Shown in pieces: positions 15,735 to 23,186 of a DNA stretch of 64,000 bases; the first letter of the stretch is position 1; each line of letters begins with the position of its first letter. Location of the stretch: positions 3,596,001 to 3,660,000 of the forward strand of contig CAWJMN010000001.1 in assembly GCA_963844055.1 (NCBI GenBank), given 5' to 3'. This DNA is from CAWJMN01 sp963844055. Its GTDB lineage: Bacteria > Planctomycetota > Planctomycetia > Pirellulales > Pirellulaceae. The notes beneath the pieces are model-generated. The model did no database searches, was not told the DNA's origin, and saw nothing but the letters and a program-made list of their open reading frames with translations. The position numbers were made by a program, and so were the translations under genes.

Positions 15735-16379
15735 ATGATGCGAAACCTAACTGCCTTTCTGCGTAACCTTTTGCAGTGGCTCGGTGAAGCATGGGCCATT
15801 CTAGGACCAATCGGAATAATCGCAGGTCACTTGATCGCGATTAACTATTTATTTCCCGAATGCCATAAGGTGATAAATCAATGGACAGGTTTTTTGGCAA
15901 CACTAACGGGTGTCGGCTTTGTCATCTACGGAATGAACGAGAAACTTAATCATTTCAACGCTATCGGCTTTAAAGACATTGCCGCTTCCTGGTTCACCAA
16001 GATATGGCATTTGTGGCCAAAAAAACCGACTGTCGTTCAACTTTCTGGCAACGCAGATTTATCATTGTCAGCAATTGCTTCAGCAACTGTTGTTCGTGAT
16101 CTTAAATATCTTCCGCTGCACCTGCGATTAGCCGCAATCGAGTCAGATATTTCCGAACTTCAAAAGTCCGTTGGGAGCGTGAGAGCAGACTTCCACCAGA
16201 GAATTAACGAGAACAAAACCGAAATACTTAACAGAATTGAACGCAACAAGTGCGATCTCGACGAGGTATCCAAAACCATTAAAGAGCAAGCAGTTGGATC
16301 CGTCTCACACGAACTTTTTGGCGCACTTCTTGCAGCCTATAGCTTGGTTGTGACGACATTCTTTGCGATGCCGAAATGA
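15735..16379 (+). CDS. Membrane protein with central coiled coil, unknown
   Basis: This 214-residue protein has two hydrophobic N-terminal helices (about 18-37 and 48-66), a long charged helical stretch (about 125-185, likely coiled coil) and a C-terminal hydrophobic segment (about 193-210). I recognise no family. The overall design of membrane anchors flanking a coiled coil resembles membrane effectors of abortive-infection systems and holin or spanin-like proteins, but nothing specific supports either. Its codon use looks more A/T-rich than neighbouring genes. Confidence 0.5.
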   Translation: MMRNLTAFLRNLLQWLGEAWAILGPIGIIAGHLIAINYLFPECHKVINQWTGFLATLTGVGFVIYGMNEKLNHFNAIGFKDIAASWFTKIWHLWPKKPTVVQLSGNADLSLSAIASATVVRDLKYLPLHLRLAAIESDISELQKSVGSVRADFHQRINENKTEILNRIERNKCDLDEVSKTIKEQAVGSVSHELFGALLAAYSLVVTTFFAMPK

Positions 16380-16516
16380 GTACGACTCACTCGTATTCAT
16401 GGCCCCTAAAAGGCCAAACTGATTTAGCAAACGATTGCCCATTCTTTTCGAACTCGCTTACCCTGCTGGCACTGTCGCTGACTTCAGCAACAACACAGTG
16501 CCATGCAAGGTAAGCC

Positions 16517-17101
16517 ATGCGATTCGAATCAAAAATCTCTACCGGGCTGAGCGACGATGAGCTCGACAAGCTTCTACACGAGCCTCGCGTTCATCCGCAC
16601 GGGACTTGGCCAGGGAATATCTGCGTTGGCCTAGCGGAAATGATGATCCGCGAATTCCAGCCGATGCTCATCAGGTCGTCACAAGTGCGACGTCCAACGG
16701 TGGTCGAGATTGGCCGATGTCGCGGAATTTCGACCGAAGTGATTGCACGTCACATGCCGCGATGGGTCCGCTTTATCTCGGTCGATATCGAACCCCCGCA
16801 AGATGAAGCACTTGAACGCCTGAAGGATCTCAATGTCGAGATCGTGACGTCGTCATCCGTAGACTTCGCAGCGACCTTTGCGGACGCGTCGATCGATGGC
16901 GCCTACGTCGATGCTGGTCACGATTTTCCAGAGGTAACGTCCGACCTTGAAGCGTGGGTGCGGAAGATTCGTCCGGGCGGATTGGCCAGCGGTCACGACT
17001 ACTTCCTGGGATGGAAGACCGTGATGAAGGCCGTGGACAAGTTCTTTAATCGCGTTCCAGACGTCGTCTACGGCGATACAAGCTGGGTTGTGAGACTTTA
17101 G
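16517..17101 (+). CDS. Class I SAM-dependent methyltransferase
   Basis: This 194-residue protein has motif I VVEIGRCRG (residues 62-70), an acidic second strand FISVDIEPP and an AYVDAGHDF segment typical of Methyltransf_24-type enzymes acting on sugars or small molecules. It opens the rightward cassette that continues with the radical-SAM-like protein 9 bases downstream and then four glycosyltransferases, so methylation of a glycan is a reasonable inference. Its substrate cannot be told from sequence. The ATG at 16517 is the first in frame. Confidence 0.7.
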   Translation: MRFESKISTGLSDDELDKLLHEPRVHPHGTWPGNICVGLAEMMIREFQPMLIRSSQVRRPTVVEIGRCRGISTEVIARHMPRWVRFISVDIEPPQDEALERLKDLNVEIVTSSSVDFAATFADASIDGAYVDAGHDFPEVTSDLEAWVRKIRPGGLASGHDYFLGWKTVMKAVDKFFNRVPDVVYGDTSWVVRL

Positions 17102-17110
17102 AGGTACAGC

Positions 17111-18139
17111 ATGATCCCTCCCTATCAGCAAGCCATTCACCAGATCACGACGACTAGCCTGTGCTGGCCTAAGGCCTCGAATGGCCAGCTATCGGCTTGC
17201 TCGAACTGCACGCGGATGCTCGGACATGAGAAACGGCGTTTTATCATGACGCCCGATCAGTTCGAAGCCTGTGCGGAAGTGGCGAAGACCTTCGTCTATG
17301 AGTCGCCCCCCTGCCCTCTCGGCCGGCGGAAGATCATCGGGATCTTTGGCGGCGATCCGATCCTGTCGCCGTACTTTCCCGATTACGTGGAGATCCTTTG
17401 CCAGAAGGTACCGGACGTCATCCATCGCGGACTTTGGGTAAGCCTCGACTGGCAAACGTACGTTCACCCCAAGTACGGTCCAGCGGCCCCGCACGTCATC
17501 AAGCTACTCGGCAAGCGATACAACCATCACATCGGCGTCAATCGCCATCGTAACGCGGGATACATCAACTGGAATCGGCACACGGAAGATCAAAGCTGCG
17601 AGCATCAGCCGACGCTGGTATCGATTAGCGATGTTGTCAATGACGAGAAACGCAAGTGGGAACTGATTAGCCAGTGCTGGGTAAATCGTGATTGGTCCGC
17701 AGCGTACGCACTCGACGCAAACAATGAGCCCAAGTTCTACTTCTGCGAGATCGCGAGTTCTTTCGATCGCGTCTTCAATCTCGGTACCGGGCTACCTCTC
17801 GAACCGTATGTCTGGCGTGGCGAGCTCGACTTCAAGCCCGATGCCGACGGCATCCTGCGGCCTGTCGGTCCGTACACTCAGCAGATACTTCAAACGTGCG
17901 GTCGCTGCGGTGCTTCACTTCCTTTGCCAGGTCGTCGGGACCTGCAACTGATTGACGATGTGAGTGCATCCAATCTCGCAGAGCTGAAGCGAGTGGGTTC
18001 GCCGATGGTGGCTCGCGGTGACGTGGAAGTGTTTGACGAATCGGCGATCGCTCAATACAACGAGTCGCAGATTCGCGAAGATCACAAATGGTCGCCGCAA
18101 GAGTACATCAAACGAGGCAGTCGCACTTACAAGGGCTAA
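17111..18139 (+). CDS. Radical-SAM-like protein with atypical cysteine motif
   Basis: This 342-residue protein shows LSACSNCTRMLGHE (residues 28-40) and, later, IGIFGGDPILSP (77-88). That pair resembles the cluster-binding loop and GGEP motif of radical SAM enzymes. The canonical CX3CX2C should have a Cys at position 26, where there is Gln. The nearest earlier Cys is C18. Either C18 serves as the third ligand or the cluster is lost. The C-terminal half includes CGRCG, CP and further Cys residues that may bind a metal. It sits between a methyltransferase and glycosyltransferases, so it may modify a sugar. Confidence 0.55.
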   Translation: MIPPYQQAIHQITTTSLCWPKASNGQLSACSNCTRMLGHEKRRFIMTPDQFEACAEVAKTFVYESPPCPLGRRKIIGIFGGDPILSPYFPDYVEILCQKVPDVIHRGLWVSLDWQTYVHPKYGPAAPHVIKLLGKRYNHHIGVNRHRNAGYINWNRHTEDQSCEHQPTLVSISDVVNDEKRKWELISQCWVNRDWSAAYALDANNEPKFYFCEIASSFDRVFNLGTGLPLEPYVWRGELDFKPDADGILRPVGPYTQQILQTCGRCGASLPLPGRRDLQLIDDVSASNLAELKRVGSPMVARGDVEVFDESAIAQYNESQIREDHKWSPQEYIKRGSRTYKG

Positions 18140-18145
18140 CGATCG

Positions 18146-18889
18146 ATGAAGGCGATTTTGATCAGCGTTGACTATGGCGACATCCTTGCTATCACGCTGA
18201 AGCGAAACGCCAGACTATTCGACGAGATCCTCGTCGTCAGCACAGAGCGAGACAAAGAGACGGCCGAAGTTGTCGCATCGGTCCCAAACGCTCGCTTGCA
18301 TACGACTGACGCCTTCTATCGCAAAGACTGCCCGTTCAACAAGGGCGCGGCGATGGAGGAAGGCTTTGACATACTCGGCCGCGATGGCTGGATCTGCATT
18401 ATCGACGCAGACATCTTGTTTCCGAGCGACTTTAGCTGGAAATGCGTGTCACTTGAAGCGAACTGTTTGCACACTCCACGTCGATGCATTCTCGAAGATC
18501 TCTCGACGTACTACGAAAGCCTCGACTGGACCAACATGAAGGTCCATCCAGACATCGAGCATGCGGGCTACTGCCAGATATTCAATGCCAGTGCCCCGGT
18601 TCTCGATGTCCGCCCCTGGTACCCAACCAACTGGGTTCATGCGGGAGGCAGTGACAGCGAATTCAATCAGCTTTGGAGCCGTCGCAACAAGATCTGGCTG
18701 CCGTTTTCCGTGCTTCACCTGGGGCCAGTGGATACGAACTGGTGCGGCCGAGTCGCCCCCCGAGCTGACGGAACGGTCCACGAGGACGCAGACCAGCGGC
18801 TAGAGCAGCTGAACTATTACTTTCGTGGCCGCATGGACTGGCGAGAACGATCAAAGCGGCATGATCACGAAAAGCTTAAGGACGGGTAA
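18146..18889 (+). CDS. GT-A-fold glycosyltransferase-like protein 1
   Basis: This 247-residue protein has an N-terminal Rossmann-like strand (AILISVDYGD), KGAAMEEGF and a DAD metal/nucleotide-sugar motif in CIIDADILFP (residues 85-94). These are hallmarks of GT-A enzymes related to family 2. It lies 6 bases after the radical-SAM-like gene and 6 bases before the next glycosyltransferase. The short length without membrane helices suggests a cytosolic enzyme. Donor and acceptor are unknown. Confidence 0.7.
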   Translation: MKAILISVDYGDILAITLKRNARLFDEILVVSTERDKETAEVVASVPNARLHTTDAFYRKDCPFNKGAAMEEGFDILGRDGWICIIDADILFPSDFSWKCVSLEANCLHTPRRCILEDLSTYYESLDWTNMKVHPDIEHAGYCQIFNASAPVLDVRPWYPTNWVHAGGSDSEFNQLWSRRNKIWLPFSVLHLGPVDTNWCGRVAPRADGTVHEDADQRLEQLNYYFRGRMDWRERSKRHDHEKLKDG

Positions 18890-18895
18890 AGCATC

Positions 18896-19756
18896 ATGCA
18901 AGGAATCCTCTACTTCAACCACGGCACAAAGCATCTAGCACGCTTGCTGGTATCGCTGCGAACGCTCCGCAAACACTGGTCGGGAGCGGTGACCGTACTC
19001 GATACCGGCGAATCGAACGGCATCGTAGATAAGGTCTGTGAAGCATTCGGAGCCGAGCTGAAGCAGATTCCGTTTGTGGCAAGGCGCCGGCACTCTTGCT
19101 ACTGCATGAAGTCGAGCCTCTGGCGTCATTCGCCCTATGACGAGACGATCCTTGTCGATGCTGACACCATTTTTGAGGCGTCACCGGCACCGCTACTAAG
19201 CATCCTCGCGACAAGCCTCAATCCTGGTTTTGTGGTAACGAGGTTCTCGGACTGGGTAACGACTGGGGAAATCATCAGCAGCCGAATCGAACAATGGCAT
19301 GGGATCATTGCCAGGCCAGCGGGTGGCAAGCGAATCGTTGCGGACGATCTGATCAAGGCGAGTTTGGCGATTCCCCATGGCGCCATCAACACGGGCGTCG
19401 TCGGCTGGCGGAAAGATGCTGCCACACTTCCCACTCTGAAAGCCTGGGAAGCACTGACGCACGCCGGCTGGCGATGCTCATTGACCGATGAACTAGCGGC
19501 ACAGCTCATCCTCCGCATTTATCGGCACACCATGGTGAGCGACCGCTACAACTTCTCGTGTCTGTACGGCAAAGAGCAGGATCGGGTTGTGATCCGTCAC
19601 TTCCATGGCAATAAGTGCTTGCGGGCCGAATGCTCACATCTCTGGCTGCCGCATTACAACGCGGCCGTCCAGGAGAATCAGGCGGGCATCGCAGACTGGC
19701 AACCCGCTGGCGATCCGGCACTCACCGACTATCTGGCGGGCCATCATGCAGCTTGA
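18896..19756 (+). CDS. GT-A-fold glycosyltransferase-like protein 2
   Basis: This 286-residue protein has DAD in ILVDADTIF (residues 85-93), after a FNHGTKHLARLLVSLRTLRK start typical of GT8-like and nucleotide-diphospho-sugar transferases. A later NTGVVGW motif and a C-terminal HFHGNK (a possible metal-binding His) fit that fold. The stop overlaps the start of the next glycosyltransferase by 11 bases. It is probably the second glycosyl addition step in the same pathway, which is inference from the gene order. Confidence 0.7.
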   Translation: MQGILYFNHGTKHLARLLVSLRTLRKHWSGAVTVLDTGESNGIVDKVCEAFGAELKQIPFVARRRHSCYCMKSSLWRHSPYDETILVDADTIFEASPAPLLSILATSLNPGFVVTRFSDWVTTGEIISSRIEQWHGIIARPAGGKRIVADDLIKASLAIPHGAINTGVVGWRKDAATLPTLKAWEALTHAGWRCSLTDELAAQLILRIYRHTMVSDRYNFSCLYGKEQDRVVIRHFHGNKCLRAECSHLWLPHYNAAVQENQAGIADWQPAGDPALTDYLAGHHAA

Positions 19757-20466
19757 AATCGTTTCGCACTGCTGGAACTATTCGCGACTGCTGACGTATC
19801 AGCTTTCGTCGCTGGTGTTGCATCCTCCGAAAGATTGCACGGTGAAGGCAACCATCTTTCACTCGGTCGAGGATGCCGAGACGGTGCAAACGCTGGAATG
19901 GTTTGCCGGCCGCCAGGTCGAGCGGGTCGAGTGGAACTTCCTATCACTTCCCCCCAAGCAACTCATGCGGCGTGCGATCGGCCGGAACATCGCGGCACTG
20001 GCTTCGAAAGCCGACGCGGTTCTGTTTAGCGATTGCGACTACGCTTTTGGCGATGGTGCACTTGATCAGATTGCGGTCACGCTTCAGCAGCAGTTTGTGA
20101 CGGGTGACAAGATTTGCTGGCCGGAATGGGTAATGCAGAGCAAGCTGCACAAGCATGGCGACGCAGAAGTCCAGCGGGTGGAATCGCCAGGGCTGTATGA
20201 GGTCGATGCTCAGCCGATACAAGCCGATGCGGATCCCGGTTGCAATTGGTGGCTGCCAGTGGGTGCCGGGCGAGTTCTGCCGTGCTCGGGGCTACATCCC
20301 GGAGTCGAGGACGTTTCAGAAGCCAGTGAAACGCTGGAAGAGAACGGTATGCGATCAAGCGTTTCGAAGTATGACTGGCTTGCTGCTGATGCCGGTTCAC
20401 ATCAACAACATTTATCGGATCCGCCACTCGGAACGGGGCTGGCAGACGGAGGGGCTCAAGCTGTGA
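19746..20466 (+). pseudogene. GT-A-fold glycosyltransferase-like protein 3, one frame break
   Basis: From ATG 19746 the protein reads HCWNYSRLLTYQLSSLVL and LFSDCDYAF (DCD motif, residues 96-98). Near 20211, after YEVDA, it leaves the true frame. The +1 frame continues as SRYKPMRIPVAIGGCQWVPG and ends at TGA 20464-20466, which overlaps the GTG start of the next gene. The C-terminus in that frame matches what the family shows (GGCQWV, FCR, PE and HS motifs). One extra C at 20211 explains the break. The repaired enzyme has about 240 residues. A sequencing error is more likely than inactivation. Confidence 0.6.
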
Positions 20467-21209
20467 GAGACTTAAAGCACAACTGTGTCGTTGGAGTAGT
20501 TGCGTGCGGTCGTGACATTTGCACGCTCAGCCGCACGATTACAGGGATTCGCAACGCTGGTGCTTTCGATCCCATTGTTCGAATCGACCACCCTAAGAGC
20601 GGTGCGTGGAAGAACTGGCTGCTGACGTTGGAAATGGTTTTGAGTGATCCGCTGACGAATCACCTGAATCCTCAATTCATCCTGATGATGGAGGACGATG
20701 CCGTCCTCAGTTTCGACGTATTTAGCTATCTCGAAACGCTCGACCTTTCGAAAAACGAGATCTACTCGCTTTACTGTGCCAACGGCAGTTCGGCTAACAA
20801 GACACTTCGCGACTGGAACTTTGGGTTTTACACAGTCGAGGCTCCGCGATACTCCTGGGGTGCGCTCGCGTACCTGATGCACATCGACCTCGCGCGGAAG
20901 ATCTTAGCGACCCCACCTTTCCCTGATCGGAAAGACGGGACCGACCATGCGATCGGCACGTTCTGCAAAACGAACAACGTTTCTTACCTCGTTCACTTTC
21001 CATCGCTCGTGAAGCACATTGGGGCGATATCGTCGCTAGAAGAAGTTGGGGGAGTCGATGAATTCCGACAAGCAAAGTACTGGGGTTCGGACTGCCATCA
21101 AGGCCGGATTGCAGTGGTTGAAGAACTGCGGCCGCCGATTGTTTTCCGCAACGGAACCAGCGGAGCCGGCGGGAGCCTGGATCGTGACAGTCAGAACGCC
21201 GTGGGGTAA
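20463..21209 (+). CDS. Glycosyltransferase-like protein 4 (GT25-like)
   Basis: Starting at GTG 20463 (GTGA overlap with the previous stop) the 248-residue product has VGVVACGRD, a run typical of GT25-like enzymes, and LMMEDDAVLSF (EDD at 77-79), the acidic metal-binding motif. YSWGALAYLM and a later HIGAISSL also fit GT25. From 21058 onward its frame overlaps the small gene 21058-21366 by 150 bases. The last 40 residues look less protein-like, so the true end may be earlier or another frame break may be hidden. Confidence 0.65.
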   Translation: MRDLKHNCVVGVVACGRDICTLSRTITGIRNAGAFDPIVRIDHPKSGAWKNWLLTLEMVLSDPLTNHLNPQFILMMEDDAVLSFDVFSYLETLDLSKNEIYSLYCANGSSANKTLRDWNFGFYTVEAPRYSWGALAYLMHIDLARKILATPPFPDRKDGTDHAIGTFCKTNNVSYLVHFPSLVKHIGAISSLEEVGGVDEFRQAKYWGSDCHQGRIAVVEELRPPIVFRNGTSGAGGSLDRDSQNAVG

Positions 21210-21366
21210 GAGCCGCGAGGTCCGATTACTCGAACGACGCGGCTCTCACGCCTTTGGCGAAACAATCGACGAAGGACCAAAAAACCTGATGCTAGTTCAG
21301 CGCGGAATGGTCCTTCCCGAGTCCGTTGCCAAGTTTGACGGGTGGATGCTCATTCAAGCGAAATAG
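21058..21366 (+). CDS. Small hypothetical protein overlapping glycosyltransferase end and integrase end
   Basis: This product of about 102 residues starts at ATG 21058 after GGGGGAG, a strong ribosome-binding site inside the preceding gene. The C-terminal part (WIVTVRTPWGKSREVRLLERRG) looks like a small beta-rich domain. Its 3' end overlaps the convergent integrase gene by 75 bases. I recognise no family. It might be the last member of the glycosyltransferase cassette. Confidence 0.45.
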   Translation: MNSDKQSTGVRTAIKAGLQWLKNCGRRLFSATEPAEPAGAWIVTVRTPWGKSREVRLLERRGSHAFGETIDEGPKNLMLVQRGMVLPESVAKFDGWMLIQAK

Positions 21367-22257
21367 ATCGGGAGCATCGGTCTGGATGATCGAAGGGTCA
21401 AGATATGACCGCTTCGTGACGGCCATCGACGTATGACCAAGGGCTTCTTGCGGATCACCGCCCATTACCTTGATCCAAGTCGCATGACTGACTCGCAGAC
21501 AATGGAACTTGCTTTTGCGATCTGTCGGCAATCCCGCTTGCTGAAGAATCGCTTTGTAACGGTTGTAGAGCGTAGAAGTGTCGTAGGGAAACGGGAATAC
21601 AAGCTCGGCCGGCGTGTACTTCTTCAGCACTCGAAGCATGTCGGCAGTTTCGGGCCATAGCCGATAGCCACGTTCTACGGTCCGCCCTTTGCGAATTTCA
21701 AACGGAACGTTGACCCACAGGTCTTCGATCTTCACATTGGACCAGTGCAGCCGTCGCACTGCACCGATGCGTTCGCCGCAGTTCCAGATGAGCCCCACGA
21801 GCGTTGACCACCAGATGCCAGCGGGAACACCACAGATCCTTCCACGTTTCTCTCGGCAAGCTCGATAGAGGCTACATAGTTCAGCCTCACGCCATGCCTT
21901 GGGCTGCCTTATCGGGCACGACAACGACGAAAACGTCGGCCATTTCTTGACGCAGTCTCTTTTTGCAAGCCAAGTCCAAAGGGCTCGCAATCGGCTTATC
22001 TTGCCGTTTGTTGTTGCGGCTGAGTTGTCGTCCGAATCCGACTTGATGAACATCGTGACGAGATCGTCGTCGAGATCGCTGATTGTTGGAATGCGACCTA
22101 GGAATTCTCCGAAGCTTCGGATGGCAATTCGGTACTGCTTGCGAGTGTCATCGGAGCGGATGTTTAACTTTCGCGGGAAGTAGACTCGCTCACAAACTTC
22201 AATCAACGGCGACGATTCAGAAACACTTTCGAGAGGCCAATACTGCTGCTTAAACAT
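21292..22257 (-). CDS. Tyrosine recombinase / integrase
   Basis: This 321-residue protein has an N-terminal SAM-like core-binding domain (TRKQYRIAIRSFGEFLG) and a C-terminal catalytic domain with the first Arg in CGERIGAVRRL, the H-x-x-R box HCLRVSHATW, the second His in GHTSMAVTKRSY and the nucleophilic Tyr in RSYLD. All catalytic elements are present. It lies at the right edge of the accessory block and reads inward, so it is the likely integrase of the element. The 370 bases beyond its start contain a hairpin and short repeats but no recognisable tRNA. Confidence 0.85.
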   Translation of the reverse strand: MFKQQYWPLESVSESSPLIEVCERVYFPRKLNIRSDDTRKQYRIAIRSFGEFLGRIPTISDLDDDLVTMFIKSDSDDNSAATTNGKISRLRALWTWLAKRDCVKKWPTFSSLSCPIRQPKAWREAELCSLYRACREKRGRICGVPAGIWWSTLVGLIWNCGERIGAVRRLHWSNVKIEDLWVNVPFEIRKGRTVERGYRLWPETADMLRVLKKYTPAELVFPFPYDTSTLYNRYKAILQQAGLPTDRKSKFHCLRVSHATWIKVMGGDPQEALGHTSMAVTKRSYLDPSIIQTDAPDLFRLNEHPPVKLGNGLGKDHSALN

Positions 22258-22266
22258 GTTGCACCT

Positions 22267-22287
22267 TTCTCCCTTTCATAGGGAGAA
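22267..22287. promoter_or_regulatory. Inverted repeat before integrase start
   Basis: TTCTCCCT, 5 bases and AGGGAGAA form a perfect 8-base dyad 9 bases upstream of the integrase start codon. It overlaps where the ribosome-binding site or promoter must be, suggesting control of integrase expression. Two copies of CATGCAAC follow at 22295-22302 and 22306-22313 and may be arm-type recombinase sites. The rest of 22258-22633 shows no gene. Confidence 0.45.
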
Positions 22288-22484
22288 CATAGTTCATGCA
22301 ACTTCCATGCAACCTCGCATCTTGCGGTCCTTTAATCCTCCGTCCTTACGGGCCAGCGCCTTACATTCGCTACGATCCATTCAACCCGAAGTCGTGAGAA
22401 ATTCCCCAAAAGCTATGCAAAATTACTCGGCAGATTCCAGTGCTGTCTCCCGCACATTTGAATTTTTTGATGCACCAAAATTAT

Positions 22485-22508
22485 AGGGCCTATGCGGGGC
22501 CCTTTTTT
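22485..22508 (+). terminator. Terminator-like hairpin on the plus strand
   Basis: AGGGCC, a 7-base loop and GGCCCT (22485-22503) are followed by TTTTTT. This has the form of an intrinsic terminator reading rightward, but no rightward gene lies directly upstream. It may mark the end of a gene interrupted by, or removed with, the integrated element. Confidence 0.45.
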
Positions 22509-22545
22509 CGTTTCTTGCGGGTCCTGCCCCCTAACCTTGTGCACC

Positions 22546-22582
22546 AACAAAAAAGCCCACCCAGCCAAAAGGCGAGATGGGC
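22546..22582 (-). terminator. Intrinsic terminator of the 22634 gene
   Basis: Read leftward, GCCCA … GCC-TTTT-GGC … TGGGC forms an interrupted hairpin followed by TTTTTTGTT. It lies 50 bases after the stop of the 22634-22891 gene. Confidence 0.5.
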
Positions 22583-22633
22583 GAAATTGGATCGGTCAGG
22601 GGTGCAGGTCGAGGTGAAAATCCAACGGGCCAA

Positions 22634-22891
22634 TTAATGCGGCTTTTTGGGAACTGCCGACTTCGCAGGACGGCCCACTTTGCCTTGCAGTACTGAGGCA
22701 AAGATCTTCACTTCTTCGTCGGAAAAGAAGCGAGGACCGCGTCGCTCGGGATTGGTTCGTTCACCAAGGCCAAGGCGAGAGGCAAGTCGATTCAGCGTGT
22801 TCACAACGGCCGTTTTGCGATGCGGCTCTTGAGCCAGCAAAAGCGAAACCTTTTTGACGGAATGAATCCGTGGAGGTTGAGCGGTAGACAT
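22634..22891 (-). CDS. Small hypothetical protein
   Basis: This 85-residue basic protein starts at ATG 22891. It has a helical first half (VVNTLNRLASRLGL) and a second part reading RRGPRFFSDEEVKIFASVLQ, followed by a Pro/Lys tail, which is similar in style to short helix-turn-helix proteins. I recognise no family. Longer in-frame extensions upstream have unusual composition and were not chosen. It has its own intrinsic terminator downstream and lies just outside the integrase. Confidence 0.45.
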   Translation of the reverse strand: MSTAQPPRIHSVKKVSLLLAQEPHRKTAVVNTLNRLASRLGLGERTNPERRGPRFFSDEEVKIFASVLQGKVGRPAKSAVPKKPH

Positions 22892-23186
22892 GGGGCAATG
22901 TCCGCAGATCGATTTCAAAATGTCGACGGCAACGCGTCCATAACTCAGCCAGTACTGAGAAGCGCGTCGCACGATTGCCCCAACCCAGCGAAGAGGTGCC
23001 CCTTCCAATTGCCTTGCCCGGCAAACAGAATTCCCCGCAAAGGTTCGTAAAAGATTCAATCGGCAGTCGTGCTGAGCACTCTAAAGTGAAAGCTTTAGAA
23101 ACTTGAATAAAAACTGAGAAGATTGCGCCAACCCCGTTTGCGTTCTTGGCTGCCCCCAAGAAGGCTGGGCTTTGCCCGCAAAGCCG

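Noticed and set aside
22258..22633. tRNA gene as integration site next to the integrase
   Set aside because: No T-loop GGTTC-type sequence with acceptor pairing on either strand.
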